From CBDUQI01 sp965369325 (GTDB taxonomy: Bacteria; Pseudomonadota; Gammaproteobacteria; Steroidobacterales; JBCBZW01), in assembly GCA_965369325.1 (NCBI GenBank), contig CBDUQI010000021.1, forward strand, positions 1 to 43,494: a stretch of DNA of 43,494 nt, in the 5' to 3' direction. Made by a program: the position numbers and the translations under genes. The notes under the pieces are model-generated. The model was not told the origin of the DNA, ran no database searches, and was given only the letters and a program-made list of their open reading frames with translations. The number at the start of each line of letters is the position of its first letter. The stretch's first letter is position 1. This document shows positions 1 to 11,300 of this stretch, one piece after another.

Positions 1-4
1 CCCG

Positions 5-646
5 TTACCCGGCCCGCGTGGATGGGCGAATGACGACTTCCCCACCCTTGGCACCGGGCACAGCGCCCTTGATCAGGATGAGATTACGTTTAGCATCAAC
101 CCGCACGACTTCCAGGTTCACCGCGGTGCGGTTCACATTACCCATGTGCCCGGCCATTTTCTTGCCCTTGAACACACGCCCGGGGGTCTGGTTCTGGCCG
201 ATGGAACCCGGCGCCCGATGCGCCAAGGAGTTACCGTGGGTGGCGTCCTGGGTATGGAAGTGATGGCGCTTAATGACGCCGCCAAACCCCTTACCGATGG
301 TGACACCGCTCACGTCAACCGCCTGCCCTTCGGCAAACTGCTCCACCGTGACCTCAGACCCGGCTTCCAGATCCTCGCCTTCGCCATCGCGAAGACGAAA
401 CTCCATCACCATATCGCCGGCATCTACGCCGGCACGGGCAAAGTGCCCGGCCTGCGCCTTAGTCAGGCGCGAGGGCTTGATCGACCCGGCGGCGACCTGA
501 ATCGCCCGGTAACCGTCCCGTTGTTCAGATTTCACTTGGGTGACGCGGTTAGGCGTCGCCTCAATAACGGTCACCGGTACCGATGCACCCGCTTCAGTGA
601 ATATCCGCGTCATACCGCGCTTGCGGCCGACCACACCAATAGGCAT
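5..646 (-). CDS. rplC: 50S ribosomal protein L3
   Basis: Ribosomal protein uL3 is an early-assembly 23S rRNA-binding protein whose central loop reaches the peptidyl transferase centre. The 213-residue product is the usual length, opens with MPIGVVGRKRGMTRIF and carries the conserved internal loop (KGFGGVIKRHHF, then HGNSLAHRAPGSIGQNQTPGRVFKGK). The ATG at 646-644 follows a GAGGAAA ribosome binding site. The gene is complete: its TAA is at 7-5, and the following genes of the S10 operon lie beyond the window edge. It is preceded by an unusually long 368-bp gap from rpsJ that contains its own promoter-like sequence. Identification is secure. Confidence 0.98.
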   Translation of the reverse strand: MPIGVVGRKRGMTRIFTEAGASVPVTVIEATPNRVTQVKSEQRDGYRAIQVAAGSIKPSRLTKAQAGHFARAGVDAGDMVMEFRLRDGEGEDLEAGSEVTVEQFAEGQAVDVSGVTIGKGFGGVIKRHHFHTQDATHGNSLAHRAPGSIGQNQTPGRVFKGKKMAGHMGNVNRTAVNLEVVRVDAKRNLILIKGAVPGAKGGEVVIRPSTRAG

Positions 647-868
647 CTGCGTTTCCTCAAAAACTCGTTCTTCGTACGCTGCCCTGCGGCAGCCACTCCC
701 TAACCACCGGCTGTTACCGATGGGTTGGACTGTCGGCGTTGGCGGCGCTTGGCCTTACGGCGGCGCGCACCTGATCGAGGCCGCAGCGACCTCATCGACG
801 ACGTATCCCCAGGAGCAAATCAAGGCCCGCTTGACACAAAATTGTCGCGCGGGCCGAAGGAGCCGGCA
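647..868 (-). promoter_or_regulatory. Putative structured leader of rplC
   Basis: This stretch lies between a promoter-like element and rplC and would be a 5' leader of about 215 nt. On the minus strand, 824-855 folds into a hairpin with a 7-bp perfect outer stem (GGCCCGC with GCGGGCC) and an inner GACA/TGTC stem. A second hairpin at 678-693 pairs GCTGCC with GGCAGC around a GCAG loop, about 30 nt before the start codon. In E. coli the S10-operon leader that L4 binds lies upstream of rpsJ. Its displacement to before rplC here is an inference. I found no convincing protein-coding frame in the gap, and I see nothing further in 897-1014 beyond a short GGCCGG/CCGGCC inverted repeat. Confidence 0.5.
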
Positions 869-896
869 AGTATAGCACTTCCCAACACCGAATCAA
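869..896 (-). promoter_or_regulatory. Likely sigma70 promoter between rpsJ and rplC
   Basis: On the minus strand, TTGATT (896-891) and TATACT (874-869) are separated by 16 bp, close to the TTGACA/TATAAT consensus. The expected start point is about 862, directly before a strong hairpin. The element would give rplC and the genes after it transcription independent of the str operon. This rests on sequence resemblance only. Confidence 0.6.
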
Positions 897-1014
897 TTCC
901 TACCGGCATATTTCTCAGCACGAGATTCCTCGCGCCGCCAACACCGGCCGGAAGCACCCCGGCCACTCCCGACATCAGCCGCTGACGCCCCCCTCAGGAC
1001 GCCGGCCAGCTACC

Positions 1015-1326
1015 TTAATTCAAGCGGATCTGCACGTCTACGCCTGCGGGCAATTCCAGCTTCATCAGGGCGTCAACCGTCTTGTCGGTCGGGTCGACGA
1101 TATCCATCAGTCGCTTGTGCGTGCGCAGCTCGTACTGGTCCCGAGCGTCTTTGTTCACGTGCGGTGAAATCAGCACGGTAAACCGCTCTTTCTTGGTTGG
1201 CAGCGGAATCGGGCCCTTTACCTGCGCCCCGGTTCTACGTGCCGTATCGACAATTTCGCGCGCCGAAGTGTCGATCAACTTGTAATCGAACGCCCTCAGG
1301 CGGATGCGTATGTTCTGATTTGCCAT
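1015..1326 (-). CDS. rpsJ: 30S ribosomal protein S10
   Basis: uS10 is a 30S head protein and, as NusE, a subunit of transcription antitermination complexes with NusB. The 103-residue protein has the family length and motifs: the N-terminal IRIRLRAFDYKLID, the GPIPLPTKKERFTVLISPHVNKDARDQYE loop region and the RLMDIVDPTDKTVDALMKLELPAGVDVQIRL end. The start ATG is at 1326-1324, with AGAGAA upstream. It follows tuf by 68 bp and so appears to be the last gene of the str transcript. The usual close link to rplC is broken by a 368-bp gap. Confidence 0.98.
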   Translation of the reverse strand: MANQNIRIRLRAFDYKLIDTSAREIVDTARRTGAQVKGPIPLPTKKERFTVLISPHVNKDARDQYELRTHKRLMDIVDPTDKTVDALMKLELPAGVDVQIRLN

Positions 1327-1340
1327 GATGTTCTCTTTGC

Positions 1341-1358
1341 GCCCGCCTTTTGGCGGGC
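1341..1358 (-). other. Intercistronic hairpin between tuf and rpsJ
   Basis: A perfect 7-bp inverted repeat (GCCCGCC, AAAA loop, GGCGGGC on the minus strand) fills part of the 68-bp gap between tuf and rpsJ. No T-run follows on the minus strand, so it is not a classical terminator. It may be an mRNA processing or stability element. Confidence 0.55.
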
Positions 1359-1394
1359 TGCCTGTTTACTCCCCGCCAATGCGGGCCAGCCTGC

Positions 1395-2585
1395 TTATTC
1401 GAATATCTTGGCGACCACGCCGGCGCCAACCGTACGACCACCTTCGCGGATCGCAAATCGCAGACCGTCTTCCATCGCGATCGGTGCGATCAGCTCAACC
1501 TTCATCTTGATGTTATCCCCAGGCATCACCATCTCGGTGCCGTCCGGCAACTCCACAGCCCCCGTCACATCCGTCGTGCGGAAGTAAAACTGCGGACGAT
1601 AACCCTTGAAGAACGGCGTGTGACGCCCACCCTCATCTTTGGTCAGGATATACACCTCGGCCTCAAACTTGGTATGCGGCGTGATCGAACCCGGCTTGGC
1701 CAGAACCTGACCCCGCTCAACCTCATCACGCTTGGTCCCGCGAAGCAGGACCCCTACGTTATCGCCTGCACGACCTTCATCCAGCAGCTTGCGGAACATC
1801 TCCACACCCGTGCAGGTGGTCTTCGCCGTGTCCGTGATTCCGATAATCTCGATCTCATCGCCCACGTTCACAATCCCACGCTCGATTCGGCCGGTCACCA
1901 CCGTGCCGCGACCCGAAATGGTGAACACGTCCTCGATCGGCATCAAAAATGCCCCATCGATCGCACGCTCAGGCTCCGGAATGTACGTATCCATCGCCTC
2001 AACCAGCTTGATCACGCTGGGCTTGCCTATCTCGCTCTCATCGCCTTCCAGCGCTTTGAGCGCAGAGCCTACGATCAGCGGCGTGTCATCGCCCGGGAAC
2101 TCGTATGTCGACAGAAGATCGCGGATCTCCATCTCCACCAGCTCCAGCAGCTCTTCATCATCCACCATGTCGGCTTTGTTCATGTACACAACGATGAACG
2201 GCACACCCACCTGGCGCGACAGCAAAATGTGCTCGCGCGTCTGCGGCATCGGGCCATCAGCCGCTGATACCACCAGGATCGCCCCGTCCATCTGCGCGGC
2301 GCCGGTAATCATGTTCTTCACGTAATCCGCGTGTCCCGGGCAGTCGACGTGCGCGTAGTGGCGTGCTTGGGACTCGTACTCAACGTGCGCCGTGGCAATC
2401 GTAATTCCGCGTTCGCGCTCCTCGGGGGCGTTATCGATCTGGTCGAATGCCTTAACCTCGCCACCGTATGTCTCTGACAACACCTTGGTCAGCGCCGCCG
2501 TCAGCGTCGTCTTGCCATGGTCCACGTGACCAATGGTCCCCACGTTTACGTGAGGCTTCGTACGCTCAAACTTCTCTTTAGACAC
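1395..2585 (-). CDS. tuf: Elongation factor Tu (copy 1, str operon)
   Basis: EF-Tu is the GTPase that delivers aminoacyl-tRNA to the ribosomal A site. The 396-residue product has the P-loop GHVDHGKTTLT, switch II DCPGHADYV, and the NKAD and GSAL guanine-recognition motifs, followed by the two beta-barrel domains. It lies 17 bp after fusA and 68 bp before rpsJ, the classical tufA position. The protein differs from the second copy at 20617-21807 only at residue 9 (Thr here, Asn there). At DNA level, differences occur only near the two ends of the genes, with an 1151-bp core that reads as identical. Confidence 0.98.
   Translation of the reverse strand: MSKEKFERTKPHVNVGTIGHVDHGKTTLTAALTKVLSETYGGEVKAFDQIDNAPEERERGITIATAHVEYESQARHYAHVDCPGHADYVKNMITGAAQMDGAILVVSAADGPMPQTREHILLSRQVGVPFIVVYMNKADMVDDEELLELVEMEIRDLLSTYEFPGDDTPLIVGSALKALEGDESEIGKPSVIKLVEAMDTYIPEPERAIDGAFLMPIEDVFTISGRGTVVTGRIERGIVNVGDEIEIIGITDTAKTTCTGVEMFRKLLDEGRAGDNVGVLLRGTKRDEVERGQVLAKPGSITPHTKFEAEVYILTKDEGGRHTPFFKGYRPQFYFRTTDVTGAVELPDGTEMVMPGDNIKMKVELIAPIAMEDGLRFAIREGGRTVGAGVVAKIFE
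1405..2555. repeat. tuf gene-conversion repeat, copy 1
   Basis: Reading this 1151-bp segment line by line against 20627-21777 (same orientation, offset 19222) shows no difference. Outside it the two genes diverge at once: three substitutions in about 7 bp at the 3' end, and silent plus one missense change in the first dozen codons. Concerted evolution of duplicate tuf genes by gene conversion is well known in Gammaproteobacteria. Confidence 0.95.
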
Positions 2586-2602
2586 GGCTCAAATCTCCTA
2601 AG

Positions 2603-4690
<2,088 letters not shown>

Positions 4691-4709
4691 GGGAAAATCC
4701 TGCTCATCT

Positions 4710-5189
4710 TTACCAGCGGTAGTGAGAGAAGGCTTTGTTGGCTTCGGCCATGCGGTGCGTATCTTCGCGCTTTTTCACGGCGGTGCCACGGTTATCTGCA
4801 GCGTCCATCAGCTCGCCTGCTAGGCGCTGCGCCATAGACTTCTCGCTGCGACGGCGAGCCGCATCGATCACCCAGCGCATTGCCAGTGTCTGGCGACGTG
4901 AAGGACGCACTTCGATAGGCACCTGATAGGTCGCACCACCCACACGACGGGATTTAACCTCGACCGCCGGCTTAACGTTGTCCAGCGCCTGCGTCAGCAC
5001 CTCAACAGTGGTGGCGCCCTCCTGGCCGGTACGCTGGGCAATCGTGTCCAGTGCGCCGTACACGATGCGCTCGGCAACGGACTTCTTACCACGGGTCATC
5101 ACCATGTTGATGAACTTGGTCAGCATCTCGTTGCCGTATTTGGGATCCGGCAGAATACTTCGCTTCGGCGCAGCCGTTCTTCTCGACAT
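4710..5189 (-). CDS. rpsG: 30S ribosomal protein S7
   Basis: uS7 nucleates assembly of the 30S head and contacts tRNA in the E site. In E. coli it also autoregulates the str operon through the rpsL-rpsG intercistronic region. The product is 159 residues, near the usual 156, starts MSRRTAAPKRSILPDP and contains the VKSRRVGGATYQVPIEVRPSRR segment. It lies 40 bp after rpsL, far shorter than the roughly 100-nt S7 target region of E. coli, so that control may be absent here. Confidence 0.98.
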   Translation of the reverse strand: MSRRTAAPKRSILPDPKYGNEMLTKFINMVMTRGKKSVAERIVYGALDTIAQRTGQEGATTVEVLTQALDNVKPAVEVKSRRVGGATYQVPIEVRPSRRQTLAMRWVIDAARRRSEKSMAQRLAGELMDAADNRGTAVKKREDTHRMAEANKAFSHYRW

Positions 5190-5229
5190 CTCGTTGAATC
5201 CTGTTTACGGGCCATCAGGCCCCGGTAAA

Positions 5230-5604
5230 TTAGCTTTTCGGTCGCTTGGCGCCGTACTTAGAACGTCCCTGGCGGCGATCTGATACGCCAGCGCAATCCA
5301 GCGTGCCGCGCACCGTGTGGTAGCGCACACCTGGCAGATCTTTCACACGCCCACCGCGAATCAGCACCACGGAGTGCTCCTGCAGGTTATGGCCCTCGCC
5401 ACCAATGTAACTGGTGACCTCATAACCATTGGTCAGGCGCACGCGCGCAACTTTGCGCATCGCGGAGTTAGGTTTCTTGGGGGTAGTGGTGTACACACGT
5501 GTGCAGACACCTCGACGCTGCGGGCAGCCTTCCAACGCGGGAACGTTAGATTTTGCCTGCTTGCGGGAGCGCGGGTTGCGCACGAGCTGATTCACTGTCG
5601 CCAT
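5230..5604 (-). CDS. rpsL: 30S ribosomal protein S12
   Basis: uS12 lies at the decoding centre and affects accuracy. The 124-residue product begins MATVNQLVRNPR and contains TTPKKPNSAMRK and GGRVKDLPGVRYH. Lys43 and Lys88, the classical streptomycin-resistance positions, are wild type. The reading frame stays open upstream for 94 more codons, but the family start is the ATG at 5604-5602. This is the first gene of the str operon; the best promoter is about 310 nt upstream. Confidence 0.97.
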   Translation of the reverse strand: MATVNQLVRNPRSRKQAKSNVPALEGCPQRRGVCTRVYTTTPKKPNSAMRKVARVRLTNGYEVTSYIGGEGHNLQEHSVVLIRGGRVKDLPGVRYHTVRGTLDCAGVSDRRQGRSKYGAKRPKS

Positions 5605-6292
5605 AATTCGTCTGGTCTCTGTTCTCGGCGCTGTCCGCCGATCAATGTCATGCACCAATGCGCTTGTGGCAGCGGTAACCCGCCACCTGAAACCACGCGC
5701 CGTATTGTTTACATAGCCGCGTGCGGTACAGTTTCCTGAGTTCCAGGGCGACTGGCGCGCGGTCGTATGTGCCGTCAGGACGCTGTTCTCCACATCCACC
5801 GACGGTCGTCCGTACGTGCCGCAGTGTTGCGATGGCACGCCTTCAGACTGCATCTCTGGGGCTGATGTGGGAACCTGCGCTGCCAAATTGGGCAGTACAG
5901 GACCGACGAAGACCGCGAATTGTAGGAATCAGCCGCCTGAGTGTCAAGCCCAAGATGTGGCGGTCGCAGCGATACTGTTGCGTCAAACCCACAACACCCC
6001 GCCCAATTGTGGGTAATGCGCGGCAATGCCTATTAATAAGAGAGGTCCAGCGCCACCACCCTACTCGCCAGACAGCCCGCCGTGGGGGCCTGACGCGCAA
6101 CGGGAGGATGGGAGGCCACTTCGTCCGGGCACGAGCCGGGCGCAGTTCACATCAATCCCACCCGATTGCCCCACCGCCAATAGACCGCTCAAAGCCATCA
6201 GCCCAGAGCGGTTCGAGTGACAGAAACTCGGCGGTACGCAGCCTCCGAACTGCGATACATTTCACAGCTAATCGCACATATTCGCTCAAGAA
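5605..6292. other. Intergenic region: rpsL leader and upstream of the GGDEF-EAL gene
   Basis: This 688-bp region separates the divergent rpsL and GGDEF-EAL genes. The part from 5605 to about 5912 would be the 5' untranslated leader of the str transcript if the promoter at 5919-5947 is used. I see no tRNA, known riboswitch or credible small gene in it. The part from 5948 to 6292 precedes the GGDEF-EAL gene. It holds a possible weak plus-strand promoter (TTGTGG, 18 bp, TATTAA near 6006-6035), but nothing convincing. Confidence 0.5.
5919..5947 (-). promoter_or_regulatory. Strong sigma70 promoter of the str operon
   Basis: On the minus strand a perfect -35 TTGACA (5947-5942) is followed after 17 bp by TACAAT (5924-5919). 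The expected start is near 5912. It is the best promoter match upstream of rpsL and should drive rpsL-rpsG-fusA-tuf-rpsJ. The implied leader of about 308 nt is long for this operon. Confidence 0.8.
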
Positions 6293-8155
6293 TTGACCTA
6301 CGAAATGACGTCGGCTGACGTGCGCTTCGAACAATGGACTCGAAGCATGGAACCTGCAAGGGAGTGGGCACAAGACGAAAACCGCTGGACAATGCAAAAA
6401 GAAAATAACTTACGTCCCCACCCCAATGCCGCCCATCAACACGAAGCGCTCCAAAATGAGTACTTCGACTTGTGTAGAACACGAGATGAGCTGGCTGCTT
6501 CCAAAGAATTGTACAAGCTCGTATACGATGCCGCCCCGGTCGCGTACGTGACGACAAACCCTGACGGCATCATCGAGAACATCAATCGACGCGCCTTGGA
6601 AATGCTCGGGCAGCGTGCACACGAGTTGATTGGCACCGCCACGCTGCGGATCGGCTCATCCGGGAGTCGCACCGCCTTTGCAGCACATTTGCGCCGCGTG
6701 CAACTGGGTGAGGAAGATGAGATTGAGTTGCGCATCGCCGACGCCAACGGCGAGACCCGGCCGGTGCTCCTACGCTCCGTGCCAGTTTTTTGCGGCGTAG
6801 ACGATGAGGCCACGGTACAAACGGCGATCACCGATATCTCAGCGTTGAAAAAAGCCGAAGAACGCCTGCGGCAAACCCGGGACCACCTCGAAGAACTTGC
6901 CAATCACGACCCCCTGACGCACCTGCCTAACCGAATGTTGCTGCTCGATCGACTGTCTCAGGCGGTCGCCCGTTGCGACAGGCAACACACCATCAGTGCG
7001 ATTATTTTCATGGACATCGACCGGTTCAAAGTCGTCAACGACTCGCTCGGCCACGACATCGGTGACAGCCTGCTGCAAATCATCGCAAATCGTCTTAGGG
7101 ACACGGTGCGGATCAATGACACCGTCGCCCGCTTAGGGGGTGATGAGTTCACCGTGATTCTAGAAAATGTTGTCAATACCGAAAATGCCGCCAGCATTGC
7201 GCGTAAGATCATCCGCCACATCGCCAAACCGATGCGGGTTAGCGGTCATACGCTGCGCTGCACGCCAAGCATGGGCATCTGCCTGTTTAACGGGGCGGAC
7301 TCCGGCGCCAGCGACATCCTCAGGCGAGCGGATATGGCCATGTATGCTGCCAAAAGTGCCGGTGGCCATACCTACCACGTGTTCGATCCCTCCAAAGACC
7401 ATCAGGGACGACTGCACCAGTTGGAACGCGAGCTCTACACCGCCTTGGAGCAAAAGCAGTTCCACCTGCGCTACCAGCCACAGTACGATTTCGATGGGGA
7501 GACGGTCATCGGCCACGAAGCGCTGGTGAGGTGGCAGCACCCGGTGCATGGCCTGATCTCGCCTGCGGATTTCATTCCACTGGCGGAGAAATGCGGCCTA
7601 ATCGTGGAGCTGGGAAAATGGATACTGGAGGAGGCGTGCTCGATCAATGTACAGCTCGCCGAGCAATCAGGGGCGTTCCGTCGAATTGCCGTAAACGTCT
7701 CCCCAATACAACTCGCCCGCGCAGAGTTTGTTGACACAGTTGACGAAGTACTGCAGCGAACCGGGCATCCGCCGGAGCAGTTGGAAATCGAAATCACCGA
7801 AACGGCAATGATGACACACACCGCCCTGACCGAGCAGGTACTGCGTCAGCTACGCGACATGGGCGTCTCTGTGGCAATAGATGACTTTGGCACCGGCTAC
7901 TCCTCACTGATCATGCTGAAACGATTTCCGATCAATCGATTGAAAGTCGATGCGTCATTCGTTCGTGGGCTGGACAGCAACGAGAACGATAGAACAATCG
8001 CGTCTGCGATCGTATCGCTGGCGCGTGAGATGCAACTTGAAACCGTTGCTGAAGGCGTAGAGACGCGCGAACAATTCAACTTCCTTAGGAAAATCGGTTG
8101 CACGATGTTCCAGGGGTTTCTCTTCTCCGAACCTGTGCTGTTAGAACCTGCTTAA
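6293..8155 (+). CDS. PAS-GGDEF-EAL cyclic-di-GMP enzyme
   Basis: This is a hybrid diguanylate cyclase/phosphodiesterase of 620 residues, with no transmembrane segment seen. The order is a short N-terminal region, a PAS domain (about 72-190, with the AAPVAYVTTNPDGII start), a GGDEF domain with an intact GGDEF (282-286) and an allosteric I-site RxxD (RIND, 273-276, five residues before it), and an EAL domain starting with HEALVRW (EAL 409-411). The EAL catalytic residues look complete: NVSP, EITE, DDFGTGYSS, KVDASFV and AEGVE. Both activities are therefore possible, with product inhibition of the cyclase. The PAS ligand is unknown. The start could be TTG 6293, ATG 6305 or ATG 6347; none has a strong ribosome binding site. 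It lies antisense between rpoC and rpsL, which are normally neighbours. Confidence 0.93.
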   Translation: MTYEMTSADVRFEQWTRSMEPAREWAQDENRWTMQKENNLRPHPNAAHQHEALQNEYFDLCRTRDELAASKELYKLVYDAAPVAYVTTNPDGIIENINRRALEMLGQRAHELIGTATLRIGSSGSRTAFAAHLRRVQLGEEDEIELRIADANGETRPVLLRSVPVFCGVDDEATVQTAITDISALKKAEERLRQTRDHLEELANHDPLTHLPNRMLLLDRLSQAVARCDRQHTISAIIFMDIDRFKVVNDSLGHDIGDSLLQIIANRLRDTVRINDTVARLGGDEFTVILENVVNTENAASIARKIIRHIAKPMRVSGHTLRCTPSMGICLFNGADSGASDILRRADMAMYAAKSAGGHTYHVFDPSKDHQGRLHQLERELYTALEQKQFHLRYQPQYDFDGETVIGHEALVRWQHPVHGLISPADFIPLAEKCGLIVELGKWILEEACSINVQLAEQSGAFRRIAVNVSPIQLARAEFVDTVDEVLQRTGHPPEQLEIEITETAMMTHTALTEQVLRQLRDMGVSVAIDDFGTGYSSLIMLKRFPINRLKVDASFVRGLDSNENDRTIASAIVSLAREMQLETVAEGVETREQFNFLRKIGCTMFQGFLFSEPVLLEPA

Positions 8156-8318
8156 CGCCTGGGGGAGACGACTGACTGCCTGGGAGAGAAAAGTAGGCAA
8201 CCGTACCCTTGTCGGGCACCGACGTACCCCATACACGCCCGTGGTGACGCTCATCCGCGCGGCAACGCTCGCGGTATCGCCAAGCACTCTGATGCAAGCA
8301 GCGCATTTGCGCGCCGTT

Positions 8319-8341
8319 CAAGCGGCCCTACCGGCCGCTTG
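8319..8341 (-). other. Hairpin downstream of rpoC
   Basis: A 9-bp perfect inverted repeat (CAAGCGGCC, 5-nt loop, GGCCGCTTG) lies about 40 bp after the rpoC stop, between rpoC and the converging GGDEF-EAL gene. No T-run follows on either strand. It may protect the 3' end of the mRNA or assist termination. No canonical intrinsic terminator is visible in the 226-bp gap. Confidence 0.5.
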
Positions 8342-8381
8342 ACTCGACTTGTTGTTTCGGGCGCCAGCGCCCGCGCCCATG

Positions 8382-11300
8382 CTAGTCGGTTGCTGCGCTC
8401 TCATCCGCGGCCGGCGGCGCCGATTCCACACCGGCCTCGGCAGTCTCCGGCGCAGCACCCACGCTGCCCACAACCTCTTCGGCCGCCTTCAGGTAATCGA
8501 CCTCGGCGTCGCGAGCACGGCGGGCGCGGCGTTCTGCGTGGTGCGCTGAGCCGGTGCCAGCCGGAATCAGGCGACCCACAATAACGTTCTCCTTCAGACC
8601 GCGCAGGTCGTCACGAACGCCGCGCACAGCAGCTTCGGTCAACACGCGGGTGGTCTCCTGGAACGACGCCGCTGAGATAAACGACTCGGTCGCCAGCGAT
8701 GCCTTGGTAATACCAAGCAGCAGACGCTCGAACGTGGCCGGCTCTTTGTCCGCGTTGATGGCTTCCTCGTTGGCTTGCATCAACTTGGCACGGTCCACTT
8801 GTTCGCCACGCAGGTAACGCGTATCACCCGAACCGGTGACCTCAACCTTACGCAGCATCTGGCGGATGATCACCTCGATGTGCTTGTCGTTGATTTTCAC
8901 ACCCTGCAACCGGTAAACGTCCTGAATCTCGTGCACCAGATACTCGGCCAACTCCTCAACGCCCTTAAGACGCAGGATATCGTGCGGATTCGGCTCGCCA
9001 TCAGCGATCTCATCACCACGCTCTACCCGCTCGCCTTCAAACACGTTCAGGTTGCGCCACTTCGGAATCAGCTCTTCATGCTTGTCGCCGTCTTCGAAGG
9101 AAATCACCAGACGCTGTTTGCCTTTGGTTTCCTTACCAAAACTGACCACACCCGAAGCCTCGGCCAGAATTGCCGGGTCTTTCGGTTTGCGCGCTTCAAA
9201 CAGATCGGCTACACGGGGCAGACCACCGGTAATATCGCGGGTCTTACTGGTTTCCTGCGGAATTCTCGCCAGTGCATCACCGACTGAGACTTTCGCGTTT
9301 TCATCCATCGAGATAATGGCACCCTGCGGCAGTGGGTAAGCCGCCGCATTGCCGGTGTTCCCCAGCAACACCGGGTTGCCCTTGTCATCGACCAGACGCA
9401 ATGCCGGGCGCAGGTCTTTACCGGATGAGCCACGCTGCTTCGGATCGCTGACCACGATGCTTTCAATACCCGTGGTCTCATCGATCTGGCGGTTGACGGT
9501 AACGCCATCCATAAAGTCGACGTACTCCAGGTTACCGCCCACCTCGGTGATCACCGGGTGAGTGTGCGGATCCCAGCTAGCTACCTGGGTACCAGCTGAG
9601 GCGGCTTCGCCTTCCTTGATAGTGATAACGGCGCCATAAGGCACTTTGTACCGCTCCCGCTCACGGCCCAGATCATCGAGCATCGCCAGCTCACCGGACC
9701 GCGACACGGCCACCAGGTGCCCGTCAGCGTTGGTGACGGTTTTCACGTTATGCAGTCGTGCGATACCGTTGTTCTTCACCTCGATGCTGCTAACAGCGGC
9801 AGAACGAGAAGCCGCACCACCAATATGGAAGGTACGCATGGTGAGCTGGGTACCCGGCTCACCGATTGACTGTGCGGCGATCACTCCCACGGCTTCGCCC
9901 TGGTTGATCAGATGGCCACGCGCTAAATCGCGTCCGTAGCACATTGCGCAAACACCATAACGGGTAGTGCAGGCGATGGGTGAGCGGACAAAGACCTGAT
10001 CGATACCCATCCTCTCCAGATCATTCACACCCGCCTCATCCAGCAGCGTGCCGGCCTCCATCGCGACATCTTCAGTGCCCGGGTGGTGCGCCGGGCTGGC
10101 CAGCACACGGCCAAGCACTCGATCACGCAAGGGCTCGACCACATCGCCGCCTTCCACCAGCGGCACCATCAACGTGCCGCCCTCGGTGCCACAATCCATC
10201 TCGGTCACCACCAGATCCTGCGCCACATCGACCAGGCGACGGGTCAGGTACCCGGAGTTAGCCGTCTTCAACGCAGTATCGGCCAGACCTTTACGCGCAC
10301 CGTGAGTGGAGATGAAGTACTGCAGCACGTCCAGCCCTTCACGGAAGTTGGCCGTAATCGGCGTCTCGATGATCGAGCCGTCCGGCTTGGCCATCAGGCC
10401 ACGCATGCCGGCGAGCTGGCGAATCTGCGCGGCGGAACCACGTGCGCCGGAGTCGGACATCATGTAAATGGAGTTGAACGATGCCTGCTTATGCACCTTG
10501 CCCTGAGAATCGGTAACTTCATCCGTACCAAGCTTGTCCATCATGGCCTTGGCCACACGCTCGTTGGTGCGCGACCAGATATCCACCACTTTGTTGTAAC
10601 GCTCGCCGTTGGTCACCAGACCCATGGCATACTGATCCTCGATCTCCTTAACCTCGGTCTCGGCCTCGTCGAGAATCGGGCCCTTCTCCTGCGGCACCAC
10701 CATGTCGTCCACGCCGATAGACACGCCGGCGCGGGTAGCGTAACGGAAACCCGTGTACATCAGCTGATCAGCAAACACGACGGTGCGCTTGAGGCCCACC
10801 TTACGGTAGCAGGCGTTGATGACGCCGGAGATGGCTTTCTTGTTCATGTCCCGGTCGACCAGGTCGAACGAAAGCTGCTTCGGCAGTAGCTCTGAGAGGA
10901 TCGCGCGGCCGATTGTGGTCTCGCGCAACGGCATGGTTGTGCTCTCCTCGCCGTCAACCACCACGGTCTCGGGGATACGCACCCTCACACGGGCCTGCAA
11001 GTCCGCCTGCCCGGCGGCATACGCACGATGCACTTCATGCACATCGGAAAACACCATGCCCTCGCCAGGCACATTCACGCATTCGCGGGTCATAAAGTAC
11101 AGCCCCAGCACCACGTCCTGCGACGGCACAATAATCGGGTCGCCGTTGGCGGGCGAGAGGATATTGTTGGACGCCATCATCAAGGCGCGAGCCTCAAGCT
11201 GCGCTTCCAGCGACAGCGGCACGTGCACCGCCATCTGGTCACCGTCGAAGTCGGCGTTAAATGCAGTACACACGAGCGGGTGCAACTGAATCGCCTTGCC

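Noticed and set aside
1350..2267. Long plus-strand open frame opposite tuf (and its twin at 20842-21489)
   Set aside because: It is a codon-bias shadow of EF-Tu. It appears in both tuf copies because the DNA is identical.
5230..5604. Streptomycin-resistance substitution in rpsL, or rifampicin resistance in rpoB
   Set aside because: Lys43 and Lys88 of S12 and the Asp516/His526/Ser531 equivalents of RpoB are wild type.
5605..5886. 94-codon open extension upstream of rpsL
   Set aside because: S12 has a fixed N-terminus (MATVNQL), and the extension starts with TTG and has no family resemblance.
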